From contig NZ_NBYX01000013.1 of the NCBI RefSeq assembly GCF_002099195.1, positions 124,001 to 188,000 on the forward strand: a stretch of DNA of 64,000 nt, read 5' to 3'. How positions within the stretch are numbered: the first letter of the stretch is position 1; every line of letters begins with the position of its first letter. A program made the translations under genes and the position numbers. The notes under the pieces were generated by a model. The model made no database searches, was not told the origin of the DNA, and saw nothing but the letters and a program-made list of their open reading frames with translations. Source of the DNA: Burkholderia puraquae. GTDB taxonomy: Bacteria; Pseudomonadota; Gammaproteobacteria; Burkholderiales; Burkholderiaceae. Shown piece after piece: positions 39,444 to 47,741 of the stretch.

Positions 39444-40598
39444 TTACTGCAGGAGCTTCAGGACCTGCTGCGGCAGCGAGTTTGCCTGTGCGAGCACCGA
39501 GATGCCAGCTTGTTGCAGCACCTGGTTCTTCGACATGTTCGCGGTCTCCTGCGCGAAGTTCGCGTCGGTGATCTGCGACTGTGCCGACGACAGGTCGGTC
39601 GATTCTGCCTGCTGCGCCGTTGCGATTGCCGTGAAACGGTTTTGTGCCGCGCCCAGTTGTGCCTGGACGTTGTTCACCGTTTGCAGCGCGTTGTCGATCG
39701 ACACCATCGCGACGTTCGCACCGCTGACGGTGCTGATGTCGAGGCCCGACACGGTTGCCGGCTTGTTGACGGCGTTGATCTGCGCGACGGCGTTCGTGAT
39801 CGCGGTGAGCGACGCTGCCGACATGCTCGAGCTGGTTGCGCTCGTTTGGATCGACAGCGCGCCGACTGCCGTGCCCGTGCCGGTCGTTGCGCTTGCGCCG
39901 AACACAGACTGGGCAACGGTTTGCGTGATGGCACCGCCGTTCTGGTCGGTGAACGTGTAGCCACCTTGACCGTCCGACAGCACGTTGATCGCGGTAATCG
40001 CTGCGCCCGACGACGTGTACGCGCCGGCGTTGTCGAGGCTCAGGCCCGTCACCGTGCCAACCGTCTGGCCCTTCTGCACCAGGCCGCCGCCGATCTTCGC
40101 AGCCGACATGCTTTGGCTCAGGTCCAGCGAGATCGTCTGGCCGACGTTTGCGCCAACCTGGAACGACACGATGCCTGCGTTGCCGTTCAGGATGTTCGTG
40201 CCGTTGTACGTCGTTTGCGACGCGATACGGTTCACTTCCTGGATCTGTTGTGCAACTTCCTGTTGCAGTGCTGCCTGGTCGGTCGAGGACATCGTGCCCG
40301 TCGACGCCTGAACGGCCAGCTGGCGGATACGCTGCAGGCTGTTCGTCAGCGACGACAGTGCGCTCGATGCCGTTTGAATCATCGACACGCCGTCGTTCGC
40401 GTTCGACACGCCCTGGTTCAGACCGTTGATCTGGGTCTGCATCCGGGTCGAGATCGCGAGGCCTGCTGCGTCGTCTGCTGCGCTGTTGATGCGCTTGCCC
40501 GACGACAGGCGGGTGATTGCCTGCGACAGGGCGTTCTGCGAGCCGTTGAGGTTCTGCTGTGCAACCAGCGAGTTGATGTTGCTGTTAATTCCGAGCAT
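39444..40598 (-). CDS. fliC: Flagellin
   Basis: 384-residue filament subunit. The N-terminal D0/D1 coil begins MLGINSNINSLVAQQNLNGS and runs through LSSGKRINSAADDAAGLAIS; the C-terminal coil ends LAQANSLPQQVLKLLQ. The central variable region (about 170-290) is short and rich in Ser, Thr, Ala and Gly, giving many possible O-glycosylation sites. ATG at 40598 follows AGGAGA. Codon use is strongly biased, as expected for a highly expressed gene. It is driven by the sigma-28 promoter at 40688-40714. Known for the genus: Burkholderia flagellins are glycosylated; the flanking sugar genes fit that. Confidence 0.98.
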   Translation of the reverse strand: MLGINSNINSLVAQQNLNGSQNALSQAITRLSSGKRINSAADDAAGLAISTRMQTQINGLNQGVSNANDGVSMIQTASSALSSLTNSLQRIRQLAVQASTGTMSSTDQAALQQEVAQQIQEVNRIASQTTYNGTNILNGNAGIVSFQVGANVGQTISLDLSQSMSAAKIGGGLVQKGQTVGTVTGLSLDNAGAYTSSGAAITAINVLSDGQGGYTFTDQNGGAITQTVAQSVFGASATTGTGTAVGALSIQTSATSSSMSAASLTAITNAVAQINAVNKPATVSGLDISTVSGANVAMVSIDNALQTVNNVQAQLGAAQNRFTAIATAQQAESTDLSSAQSQITDANFAQETANMSKNQVLQQAGISVLAQANSLPQQVLKLLQ

Positions 40599-40687
40599 GG
40601 AAAATCTCCTGTTTAAGCCGAAAGCCCTGGAAAGCCGTTTTGGCGTCGGCGGAAGCACTCGTTCATTGCTGGCCGCCTCAGAGCAGG

Positions 40688-40714
40688 ATTTCGGCGCACC
40701 AAAACAAAACTTGA
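40688..40714 (-). promoter_or_regulatory. Sigma-28 (FliA) promoter of fliC
   Basis: Read on the minus strand: TCAAGTTT (40707-40714), exactly 11 bp, then GCCGAAAT (40688-40695). The consensus is TAAAGTTT-N11-GCCGATAA, so both boxes match 6-7 of 8 bases with perfect spacing. The predicted leader is about 80 nt. This is class-III flagellar control. Confidence 0.85.
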
Positions 40715-41117
40715 GGGGTGCGTTGAGATTCGGCCCGATTTTTTATCCTTCTTTGTCATTTCGGACGGGCTCCGGCGCGACTTCAGATGGATGGCCCAGA
40801 GAGCGGCCCAACCACGCAGTCGTTCGCCTGTGCATACGCGATCGACAAAAGGGTGGTTTTGTCTGTGATTCTCTGCTATGATGGCGGGCTGAATTGAGAT
40901 TTCTGTCAAGGCTCTGCCGTTTTCGGCATGTCTGCTGGCAGTCAAACGCGGCGCTGCACGCGGCTTGTGAAGCGTACTCGCGGTGCTTTCCGCCTCTCTT
41001 TTCCGGCCTCCGAGGCCGTATTTCCGCTCGTTTCGCCTGTTTGTGGGGACGCTCGGATGGCCGGTGCGTGGCGCTTGGCCGCTACGTTTTTGACCGTTTA
41101 AGCAATTTAGGAACGAC
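40715..41117. other. Intergenic region upstream of rpsU
   Basis: Between the fliC promoter and rpsU I see no coding frame with good support. TATGAT at 40877-40882 is a plausible -10 for rpsU (no strong -35), which would give a leader of about 230 nt. An AATTTAGGAACGAC stretch just before the rpsU ATG provides the ribosome site. Confidence 0.5.
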
Positions 41118-41330
41118 ATGACGACGATTCTTCTGAAAGAAAACGAGCCGTTCGAAGTGGCGATTCGCCGCTTTCGCCGCGCTATCGAAAAAAATGGCCT
41201 GATCGCTGAACTGCGCGAACGCCAGTCCTACGAAAAGCCGACCGCAGTCCGCAAGCGCAAGAAGGCAGCAGCCGTCAAGCGCCTGCACAAGCGCCTGCGC
41301 AGCCAGATGCTGCCGAAGAAGCTCCACTAA
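41118..41330 (+). CDS. rpsU: 30S ribosomal protein S21
   Basis: 70 residues: MTTILLKENEPFEVAIRRFRR at the start and a very basic C-terminal half (RKRKKAAAVKRLHKRLRSQ), the standard bS21 sequence. It aids translation initiation on the 30S subunit near the anti-Shine-Dalgarno region. AGGAA precedes the ATG. Burkholderia genomes often have more than one rpsU copy, so this may not be the only one. Followed 24 bp later by a strong terminator. Confidence 0.97.
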   Translation: MTTILLKENEPFEVAIRRFRRAIEKNGLIAELRERQSYEKPTAVRKRKKAAAVKRLHKRLRSQMLPKKLH

Positions 41331-41353
41331 GAGCGTCTGACGGTTCGCCGCGA

Positions 41354-41400
41354 AACGGCGGAGCGTGCTTCGAAAGAAGCCGCTCCGCCGTTTTGCTTTT
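41354..41400 (+). terminator. Terminator of rpsU
   Basis: AACGGCGGAGCG (41354-41365) pairs with CGCTCCGCCGTT (41381-41392), followed by TTGCTTTT. It lies 24 bp after the rpsU stop. Confidence 0.92.
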
Positions 41401-41451
41401 GGGGTTCGGGAAAATCCCGAGGCCGTGGCGGCTCCAGTGCGCCCCGCGCCG

Positions 41452-42054
41452 TCAACCCGCCTTGCGCCGGCGTGCCGGCTGCTTGCCGCCGAGCGTCGCG
41501 CATTGCGCGTGGCACGGGCAGCCAACCTCGTGATCGTTGACCATGCCGGTGGCCTGCATCAGCGCATAGCAGATCGTCGAACCGACGAACTTGCAGCCGT
41601 ACGACTTCAGCGCCTTGCTGAGCGCGTCGGACTGTTCGGTCGACGCGGGCGCGTCGCGGTACGACTGCCACGCGTTCTGGACCGGCGTGTCGCCGACGAA
41701 CGACCACAGGAACGCGGCGAGCGACCCGTGCTCTTCGCGGATGCGCTGCACGGCGCGCGCATTGGTGACGGCGGATTCGACCTTCGCACGGTTGCGTACG
41801 ATGCCGGGATTCTCCAGCAGCTTCTCGATGCGCTTCGGCGTGAAGCGCGCGACGGCATCGACGTCGAAATCCGCAAAGGCGTCGCGATAGCCCGCACGCT
41901 TGTTCAGGATCGTCGACCATGACAGCCCGGCCTGCGCCCCTTCCAGGATCAGCATTTCGAACAGGTGGCGATCGTCGTGCGACGGCACGCCCCACTCGGT
42001 ATCGTGATAGTGAGCATCCGCTTCCGTCTTCACCCAGTTGCACCGCTGCGACAT
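41452..42054 (-). CDS. tag: DNA-3-methyladenine glycosylase I
   Basis: 200 residues. RCNWV with Cys5, HDTEWGVPSHDDRHLFEMLILEGAQAGLSW (the conserved helix region with His) and the C-terminal EVGCPCHAQC supply the zinc ligands of Tag-type enzymes. ALKSYGCKFVGSTICYALMQATGMVNDH is another family block. It excises 3-methyladenine from alkylated DNA as the first step of base-excision repair. ATG at 42054, single gene, convergent with rpsU. Confidence 0.96.
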   Translation of the reverse strand: MSQRCNWVKTEADAHYHDTEWGVPSHDDRHLFEMLILEGAQAGLSWSTILNKRAGYRDAFADFDVDAVARFTPKRIEKLLENPGIVRNRAKVESAVTNARAVQRIREEHGSLAAFLWSFVGDTPVQNAWQSYRDAPASTEQSDALSKALKSYGCKFVGSTICYALMQATGMVNDHEVGCPCHAQCATLGGKQPARRRKAG

Positions 42055-42196
42055 CGTCTGCCTCGCTTTCCGTATCGATTCGATCGCGTCAGCATAGCGG
42101 AAGCGCTTTTCACGGAACAGCCGGCCGAACGGCAGATGGGCGCGCGGCGCCGATCCGGTTAAGCTTGGCGCCTGTTCGAATCAGCGGGATGAAGGC

Positions 42197-43078
42197 ATGG
42201 CGGCATTACTTTTTGCGATCGGCATCGACGGCGGCGGCACGGGCACGCGCGCGGTGCTGGCCGACCGGCACGGGCGCGAGCTCGCGCAGGGGCGCGGCGG
42301 CCCGTCGGGGCTCGGGCTCGGCATCGAGCGCGCGTGGGCATCGATCGGCGCGGCCTGCGCGGACGCGTTCACACAGGCCGGTCTCGCATTCGACTGGTCG
42401 CAGTGCGCGCTCGGCTGCGGGCTTGCGGGCGTCAACAATGCGGCGTGGCTGGCCGCGTTCCGCGCGCAGGCGCCGCTCGGCGCGCTGGCGGTCGAGAGCG
42501 ATGCGTATACGACCGTCGTCGGCGCCCACGGCGGCGCGCCGGGGCTCATCGTCGCGCTCGGCACCGGCAGCATCGCGGCGGCGCTCGATGCGGCCGGCGC
42601 CTGCCGGATCGCGGGCGGCTTCGGCTTTCCGTCCGGTGACGAGGCGAGCGGCGCATGGCTCGGCGTGCGCGCGCTCGCGTATGCGCAGCAGGCGCTCGAC
42701 GGCCGTGTGCCGCGCGATGCGTTCGCCAATGCGCTGCTCGCGGAAACGGGCGCACAGGATCGCGACGCGCTCGTCCAGTGGTCGTGCGACGCGAACCAGA
42801 CGATCTATGCGCGGCTTGCGCCGATCGTGCTCGCGCACCGTTCGCATCCGGTCGCGGGCACGCTGATCGCACAGGCGGGTGACGAGATCGGCAAGATGAT
42901 CGACGCGCTCGATCCGCAGCAGGCGCTGCCGGTCGCGCTGTGCGGCGGATTGGCGGACGCACTTGCCCCGGCCGTGCCGGCGCGCCATGCAGCCCGGCTG
43001 CGCGCGCCGCTCGACGATTCGGCACACGGTGCGCTGCGGCTCGCGCTGCAGGCACTGCGGGCGGCGGAAGGGAACTGA
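42197..43078 (+). CDS. BadF/BadG-type ATPase, probable N-acetylglucosamine kinase
   Basis: 293 residues with the ASKHA ATPase fold: phosphate-1 motif FAIGIDGGGTGTRAVLADR at residues 5-23, phosphate-2-like LIVALGTGSIAAAL near 118-131 and adenosine motif ALCGGLADAL near 250. This architecture is that of bacterial and eukaryotic N-acetylglucosamine kinases in the BadF group. No nag genes adjoin, so it may salvage amino sugars from cell-wall recycling. The substrate is inferred from family resemblance. Confidence 0.86.
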   Translation: MAALLFAIGIDGGGTGTRAVLADRHGRELAQGRGGPSGLGLGIERAWASIGAACADAFTQAGLAFDWSQCALGCGLAGVNNAAWLAAFRAQAPLGALAVESDAYTTVVGAHGGAPGLIVALGTGSIAAALDAAGACRIAGGFGFPSGDEASGAWLGVRALAYAQQALDGRVPRDAFANALLAETGAQDRDALVQWSCDANQTIYARLAPIVLAHRSHPVAGTLIAQAGDEIGKMIDALDPQQALPVALCGGLADALAPAVPARHAARLRAPLDDSAHGALRLALQALRAAEGN

Positions 43079-43214
43079 TGGCGTTTCAAGGGTGGTTGAA
43101 GGCGCACCGAAAGCGGGCTGCTGGCGGCGATCGACCGGGAACCGTCCGGCGGGCAACCGGGCACGACGTTAAAATGGCCGTTCCGCTGAGCCCTGAGCGC
43201 CATTCTTCCGTCCC

Positions 43215-44039
43215 ATGTACAAAGTCATCGCCACCGATCTCGACGGTACCCTGCTGAACAGCGACCACCAGCTCGATCCGTACACGATCGACACCGTCCG
43301 CCGGCTCGACCGCGACGGCCTGCAGTTCGTGATCGCCACCGGGCGCCATTACGCGGACGTCGCCGGCATTCGCGACGTGCTCGGCATCCGGCCGTACCTG
43401 ATCACGTCGAACGGGGCACGCGTGCATGCGCCGGACGACACGACGATCCACGCGCAGGACATCGATCCGGCGATCGTCCGCGGCCTCGTGCAGCCAGGCG
43501 TCGTCGGCGCGCATGGCCGCGTGATCGTCAACCTGTTCACCGACGAGGGCTGGCTGATCGACCGCGATGCGCCGCACCTGCTCGAATTCCACCAGGATTC
43601 GGGCTTCCGCTACGACGTGATCGACATGGCCGCGCACGACGGCACGGATATCGCGAAGGTGCTGTACATCGGCGATCCGGCCGATCTGGCGGTCGTCGCC
43701 GAGCAGATGCGCGTGCGTTTCGGCGATGCGCTTTACGTCACGTACTCGCTGCCCGACTGCCTCGAAGTGATGACCGCGAACGTGTCGAAGGGCCGCGCGC
43801 TGCGCTCGGTGCTCGCGCGGCTCGGCGTCGACACCGGCCACTGCATCGCGTTCGGCGACAACATGAACGATATCGATCTGCTCGAAACCGCCGGCCACGC
43901 GTTCATGATGAACAACGCGAACCCCGACCTTATCGCGCGGCTGCCGCACATCCCGCGGATCGGCAACAACTTCGACGCGGGCGTCGCCCGCCACCTGCGC
44001 ACGCTGTTCTCGCTCGAAGGCAACGTCGCCGCATCCTGA
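43215..44039 (+). CDS. Cof-type HAD-IIB phosphatase
   Basis: 274 residues. HAD motif I is ATDLDGTLLN with nucleophile Asp8 and Asp10, motif II lies near VIATGRHYADV, and motif IV is IAFGDNMNDIDLLETAG, the hallmark of class IIB (Cof-type) enzymes with their alpha/beta cap between motifs II and III. These dephosphorylate sugar phosphates, pyridoxal phosphate or flavin precursors with broad specificity. ATG at 43215. It stands 136 bp after the kinase gene on the same strand; a common unit is possible. Confidence 0.93.
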   Translation: MYKVIATDLDGTLLNSDHQLDPYTIDTVRRLDRDGLQFVIATGRHYADVAGIRDVLGIRPYLITSNGARVHAPDDTTIHAQDIDPAIVRGLVQPGVVGAHGRVIVNLFTDEGWLIDRDAPHLLEFHQDSGFRYDVIDMAAHDGTDIAKVLYIGDPADLAVVAEQMRVRFGDALYVTYSLPDCLEVMTANVSKGRALRSVLARLGVDTGHCIAFGDNMNDIDLLETAGHAFMMNNANPDLIARLPHIPRIGNNFDAGVARHLRTLFSLEGNVAAS

Positions 44040-44060
44040 GCATCCTGCCGGGGCGGAAAT

Positions 44061-44086
44061 GAAAAACGGGCGCCAGTGGCGCCCGT
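44061..44086 (-). terminator. Terminator of aqpZ
   Basis: On the minus strand ACGGGCGCC-ACT-GGCGCCCGT is followed by five T. The stem is perfect over 9 bp. It lies 71 bp after the aqpZ stop and close to the end of the rightward HAD gene, for which it would work less well because the T run is on one side only. Confidence 0.88.
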
Positions 44087-44156
44087 CGAAATTGCCTGCC
44101 TCGTCTTCTTGGACAGCGTGAGGCTCGCTGCTCTGCTCGCTTGACCCCGTAGTGAT

Positions 44157-44897
44157 TTATTCGATTGTGCGAGCTGATACCGGCAGCAGGTCGACGGCGT
44201 TGTCACGCCCCGCGACCAGCGGGTAGATGATCCCGGCGAGTGCCGCGCCGATGATCGGCGCCACCCAGAACAGCCAGAGCTGGCCGATTGCTTCGCCGCC
44301 CACGAACAGGGCGGGGCCGGTCGAGCGGGCCGGGTTCACCGACGTATTGGTGACCGGGATCGAGATCAGGTGAATCAGCGTCAGGCAGAGGCCGATCGCG
44401 ATCGGCGCAAAGCCGGCCGGTGCGCGCTTGTCGGTGGCGCCCAGGATCACGAACAGGAAGAAGCCTGTCATCACGACTTCGCAAATGAACGCCGCGCCGA
44501 GTGCGTAGTGGCCGGGCGAGCGCTCGTCGAAGCCGTTCGTCGCAAAGCCGCTGCCAACGACGTCGAAGCCCGGCTTGCCGGTCGCGATCAGGTACAGCAC
44601 GAATGCGCCGAGCGTCGCACCGACCACCTGCGCGACGATGTACGGCACGAGATCGCGTACGGGGAAGCGGCCGGCGACCGTCAGGCCGACGCTCACCGCC
44701 GGATTCAGGTGGCAGCCCGAAATATGGCCAATTGCGAATGCCATCGTCAGCACAGTCAGGCCGAAGGCAAGTGCGACGCCGGCAAAGCCGATGCCGAGGC
44801 CCGGAAAGGCGGCGGCCAGCACGGCGCTTCCGCACCCGCCGAGCACCAGCCAGAACGTGCCGAATACCTCTGCAGCGAGACGCTGAGAAAGATTCAT
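44157..44897 (-). CDS. aqpZ: Aquaporin Z
   Basis: 246-residue water channel in the inner membrane with six transmembrane helices and two NPA half-helices: GCHLNPAVSVGL near residue 63 and TSVNPARSTGPA near 185. The Arg after the second NPA and the His in the fifth helix region belong to the narrow, water-selective filter of AqpZ rather than the wider GlpF filter. ATG at 44897 (MNLSQRLAAEVFGTFWLV). Monocistronic, divergent from the H-NS-like gene. Confidence 0.95.
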   Translation of the reverse strand: MNLSQRLAAEVFGTFWLVLGGCGSAVLAAAFPGLGIGFAGVALAFGLTVLTMAFAIGHISGCHLNPAVSVGLTVAGRFPVRDLVPYIVAQVVGATLGAFVLYLIATGKPGFDVVGSGFATNGFDERSPGHYALGAAFICEVVMTGFFLFVILGATDKRAPAGFAPIAIGLCLTLIHLISIPVTNTSVNPARSTGPALFVGGEAIGQLWLFWVAPIIGAALAGIIYPLVAGRDNAVDLLPVSARTIE

Positions 44898-45196
44898 GTA
44901 AGGACCTCGTTCAAGTGGATTGAAGACAACCGGACGACACGACGGATTTAAACCATCACCGGAATTGGTCTGGATTATAGGAAATGAATCGGGTCGGGGA
45001 GGGTCAACGATTGTTAAATTTGAATGGCTGACGAATGCCTTTTATTAGAATAAGTCCGCATTCTCGATATAGTCGAATTGGTTAAAGATGACAGCATTTA
45101 TTACGAAGGGTAGGGCGGCAGTGCGGATGGCGTAACGGATGTTGGTGTCCCGGCCGGATTCGCCGGGGCCGCATCATCGAAAAGGGGAGTCGAAAA
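44898..45196. other. A+T-rich intergenic region between aqpZ and the H-NS-like gene
   Basis: This 299-bp stretch is markedly richer in A and T than its surroundings, especially 45000-45110 (ATTGTTAAATTTGAATG, TTTTATTAGAATAAG). It must hold both divergent promoters; TATAAT on the minus strand at 44974-44979 is a candidate -10 for aqpZ. A+T-rich curved DNA upstream of an hns-like gene is typical of autoregulation. No gene is seen. Confidence 0.55.
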
Positions 45197-45493
45197 ATGT
45201 CTCAATACGCGAAGCTCAAGGCGCAGATCGCCGATCTGCAGGCCCAGGCGGACGATGTGCGCCGCCAGGAAGTGGCGGCGGTGATTGCCGAAGTCCAGCA
45301 AAAGATTGCCGAATATGGGCTGACTGCCCAGGATCTGGGCTTCGCGGAGCGAGCGAAGCGCGGGCGCCCGCCGAAGAAGGCGCCACTGCCGCCGAAATAC
45401 CGCGATCCGAAGTCGGGCGCGACCTGGAGCGGGCGCGGCAAACCGCCGAATTGGATCGTCGGTAAAAATCGCGATCGTTTCCTGATCGAATGA
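45197..45493 (+). CDS. H-NS histone-family nucleoid protein
   Basis: 98 residues. The N-terminal half is a coiled coil (AKLKAQIADLQAQADDVRRQEVAAVIAEVQ region) for dimerisation and oligomerisation; a basic linker RAKRGRPPKKA, itself AT-hook-like, precedes the C-terminal DNA-binding core DPKSGATWSGRGKPPNWIVG, the H-NS/BpH3-type consensus. It silences A+T-rich or foreign DNA. Burkholderia has several paralogues of this size, so it should not be called the sole H-NS. Strong terminator follows. Confidence 0.94.
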   Translation: MSQYAKLKAQIADLQAQADDVRRQEVAAVIAEVQQKIAEYGLTAQDLGFAERAKRGRPPKKAPLPPKYRDPKSGATWSGRGKPPNWIVGKNRDRFLIE

Positions 45494-45507
45494 CCGGAAA
45501 CCCAAGC

Positions 45508-45542
45508 AAAAGAGCCGCATCGAGATGCGGCTCTTTTGTTTT
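45508..45542 (+). terminator. Terminator of the H-NS-like gene
   Basis: AAAAGAGCCGCAT (45508-45520) and ATGCGGCTCTTTT (45525-45537) form a perfect 13-bp stem with a 4-nt CGAG loop and a T-rich tail. The symmetric A/T flanks let it serve the leftward glycosyltransferase gene as well. Confidence 0.94.
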
Positions 45543-45598
45543 GCGCGCCGATTTCGGCGCGACTTTGATTACGGAATATTTCCTCGCGGATTTCCGTA

Positions 45599-46663
45599 TC
45601 AGGCGCCGGCGACCCGGCGCAATGCCGGCTGCCGGGTTCTCGTGCAAAGCGATTCGTAAGTTTCGACATAACGCTGCGCCATGGCCTTCGAGCTGAAGCG
45701 CGTGTCGAAACGTTCGCGGATGGCGGTGCGCGACAGGCTGTCGATCCGGTGCAGCGCGCCGACCGCGCCCTGCACGTCCTCGACGATGAAGCCGGTCACA
45801 CCGTCCTCGATCACTTCCGGCACGGAGCCGCGGTTGAACGCGACGACCGGCGTGCCGCAGGCCATCGCCTCGATCATCACGAGGCCGAACGGCTCCGGCC
45901 AGTCGATCGGGAACAGCAGCGCCTTCGCGCCGGACAGGAACGCGGGCTTTTGCGCCTCGTTGATCTCGCCGATGAATTCGACGTGCGCCTGGTCGAGCAG
46001 CGGCTCGATCACTTCCTTGAAATAGTCGGCGTCGGCCTTGTCGACCTTCGCGGCGATCTTCAGCGGCAGCCCGCTTTGCGCGGCGATCCGGATCGCGGTG
46101 TCGACGCGCTTTTCCGGGCAGATCCGGCCGAGGAACGCAAGGTATTCGGGCTTCACGCCCGGCTGCGGCGTGAGCAGCGTGTCGGGCAGCCCGTGGTACA
46201 CGGTGCCGGCCCATGCGGCCTGCGGCAGCGGCTTGCGCTGGTTGTTCGAGATCGACACGACCGGCGCGTCCGGAAATGCATCGAACACAGGCTGCAGCTC
46301 CGGCAGGTCGAGGCGGCCGTGCAGCGTGGTCACGTACGGCGTGTCGAGGCGCGACATCAGCGGGAACGGCAGGTAGTCGAGGTGGAAGTGCAGCACGTCG
46401 AATTCATGCGCGACCCGGGCGACCTGTTCGAGGAGGCGCATATGGGGCGCCATCGAATCGCGGATCGACGGGTCGAGCCGCAGCGCGCGCGGCCACGCCG
46501 CCTCGAGACGGGCCGACGTGACGGAGTCGCCGCTGGCGAACAGCGTCACGTCGTGGCCGAGTTCGACGAGCGCCTCGGTGAGGTAGGACACGACACGCTC
46601 GGTGCCGCCGTAGAGTTTCGGCGGAACGGCTTCGTAAAGCGGCGCGATCTGGGCAATTCGCAT
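45599..46663 (-). CDS. Glycosyltransferase family 4 protein
   Basis: 354 residues from ATG at 46663. GT-B fold: N-terminal RIAQIAPLYEAVPPKLYGGTERVVSYLTEAL, typical of GT4 enzymes whose KLYGGTE loop contacts the acceptor, and C-terminal donor-binding motif EPFGLVMIEAMACGTPVVAFNRG (the E-x7-E signature). The PEYLAFLGRICPEKRVDTAIRIA strand opens the C-terminal domain. A cytosolic or membrane-peripheral retaining enzyme using NDP- or GDP-sugars. It stands alone between the H-NS-like gene and flhDC; product unknown. Confidence 0.9.
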   Translation of the reverse strand: MRIAQIAPLYEAVPPKLYGGTERVVSYLTEALVELGHDVTLFASGDSVTSARLEAAWPRALRLDPSIRDSMAPHMRLLEQVARVAHEFDVLHFHLDYLPFPLMSRLDTPYVTTLHGRLDLPELQPVFDAFPDAPVVSISNNQRKPLPQAAWAGTVYHGLPDTLLTPQPGVKPEYLAFLGRICPEKRVDTAIRIAAQSGLPLKIAAKVDKADADYFKEVIEPLLDQAHVEFIGEINEAQKPAFLSGAKALLFPIDWPEPFGLVMIEAMACGTPVVAFNRGSVPEVIEDGVTGFIVEDVQGAVGALHRIDSLSRTAIRERFDTRFSSKAMAQRYVETYESLCTRTRQPALRRVAGA

Positions 46664-47328
46664 GGGTGTTCTCCTGTTTCGATCCGAGGGCGCGGTGGCG
46701 CCGATGCGGATTCCGTGCAACGTTGCGGAACTCGCCGACGTACGCGGTTGGCGGTACGTGGCCGGGCCCTGGGCGGGGTGCGCGGGGCGCCGGACGGCAA
46801 GCTGCGGGGCGGGCCGGCACGGCTCGCGCCGCCGCCCATTGGAGTCCATTATCGATATCGCCCTGCGGGGTTCGAGTGTTTTTTCAAACACTTAAGGCTT
46901 GTTACACGCTGAAATACGCGAAAACCCCGATAAAAAGGGTACGGAATCATGAATCGAGATAGCCGCAACTATTGTTGCGCTATCGTGAAAAACCACTATA
47001 ATTTTTACCGATCCGATTGTCGGCGGCCTTTGCCGGCAAGCCTTCCGCTATCGCGCGGAGGCCATCGGATCCGTCGCAGCCGAATCCGCGCTGCCGCTCG
47101 CTTCCCCAATTGCCGCTTTCAATTCGCCTTGTCGGAAAAATTCCTACACGGTTTACAGACAAATCCTGCGCGGCATACGCCACTTCGCTGATACCGGCAT
47201 AAATGCCGTTTGGCCAAAATTCGCCCTGTAAGACTATAAACGAGCCGACTGCGCGCCAACAGCGCCCTGATCGAGCAAACGTTTTCATAACATGAATGGC
47301 CAAAGCAAAGCTCTTTAACGGGGGAATC
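46664..47328 (+). promoter_or_regulatory. Regulatory region upstream of flhDC
   Basis: 665 bp without a supported gene. From about 46860 it is A+T-rich compared with the window. It must contain the promoter of the divergent GT4 gene and the flhDC control region. A TATAAT (46997-47002) with TTGCGC 16 bp upstream is the best flhDC promoter candidate, predicting a leader of about 320 nt; a second TATAAA lies at 47235-47240. The flhD ribosome site is GGGGGAATC. Confidence 0.65.
46958..46984. repeat. Dyad over the candidate flhDC promoter
   Basis: GATAGCCGCAAC (46958-46969) and GTTGCGCTATC (46974-46984) are inverted copies with a TATT spacer and one unpaired base. The right arm covers the candidate -35 (46975-46980), so a bound dimeric regulator would block or replace polymerase there. 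Confidence 0.75.
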
Positions 47329-47649
47329 ATGAGCGCTACCAGCGAAATGCTCAGTGAGATCAAAGAGGTCAACCTGTCGTACCTCCTCCTCGCGCAACGC
47401 CTGCTGCGGGAAGACAAGGCGATGGGCATGTTCCGCATGGGTATTTCCCAGGAACTTGCCGACGTGCTCGCCAACCTCACGCTCGCACAGACCGTGAAGC
47501 TGGCCGCGTCGAACCAGATGCTGTGCCGCTTCCGCTTCGATGATCACGCGCTGCTGTCGTCGCTCGCCGACAAGGGCCGCAGCGATGTCGTCGCGCATGC
47601 CCACTCGGCCATCCTGATGGCCGGGCAGCAGGTCGAAAGCGTCCGCTGA
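47329..47649 (+). CDS. flhD: Flagellar master regulator FlhD
   Basis: 106 residues from ATG at 47329. EIKEVNLSYLLLAQRLLREDKAMGMFRMGIS is the recognisable FlhD N-terminal helix bundle and LTLAQTVKLAASNQMLCRFRF the central part. FlhD dimers join FlhC in an FlhD4C2 complex that recruits sigma-70 polymerase to class-II flagellar promoters. flhC follows 92 bp downstream. In this order (flhD-flhC-motA-motB-che) it matches other beta-proteobacteria. Confidence 0.97.
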   Translation: MSATSEMLSEIKEVNLSYLLLAQRLLREDKAMGMFRMGISQELADVLANLTLAQTVKLAASNQMLCRFRFDDHALLSSLADKGRSDVVAHAHSAILMAGQQVESVR

Positions 47650-47741
47650 TCCATCCCGCCTTGCGACTGTCCCGGCGTGCCGCGCCGGCCGGCAGCGTAT
47701 TGGCCATCCATCCGAATAACGTCACGCGGACGGTTATCACC

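Noticed and set aside
43086..43994. 302-codon minus-strand ORF over the HAD phosphatase
   Set aside because: Antisense shadow; the plus-strand HAD motifs are intact.
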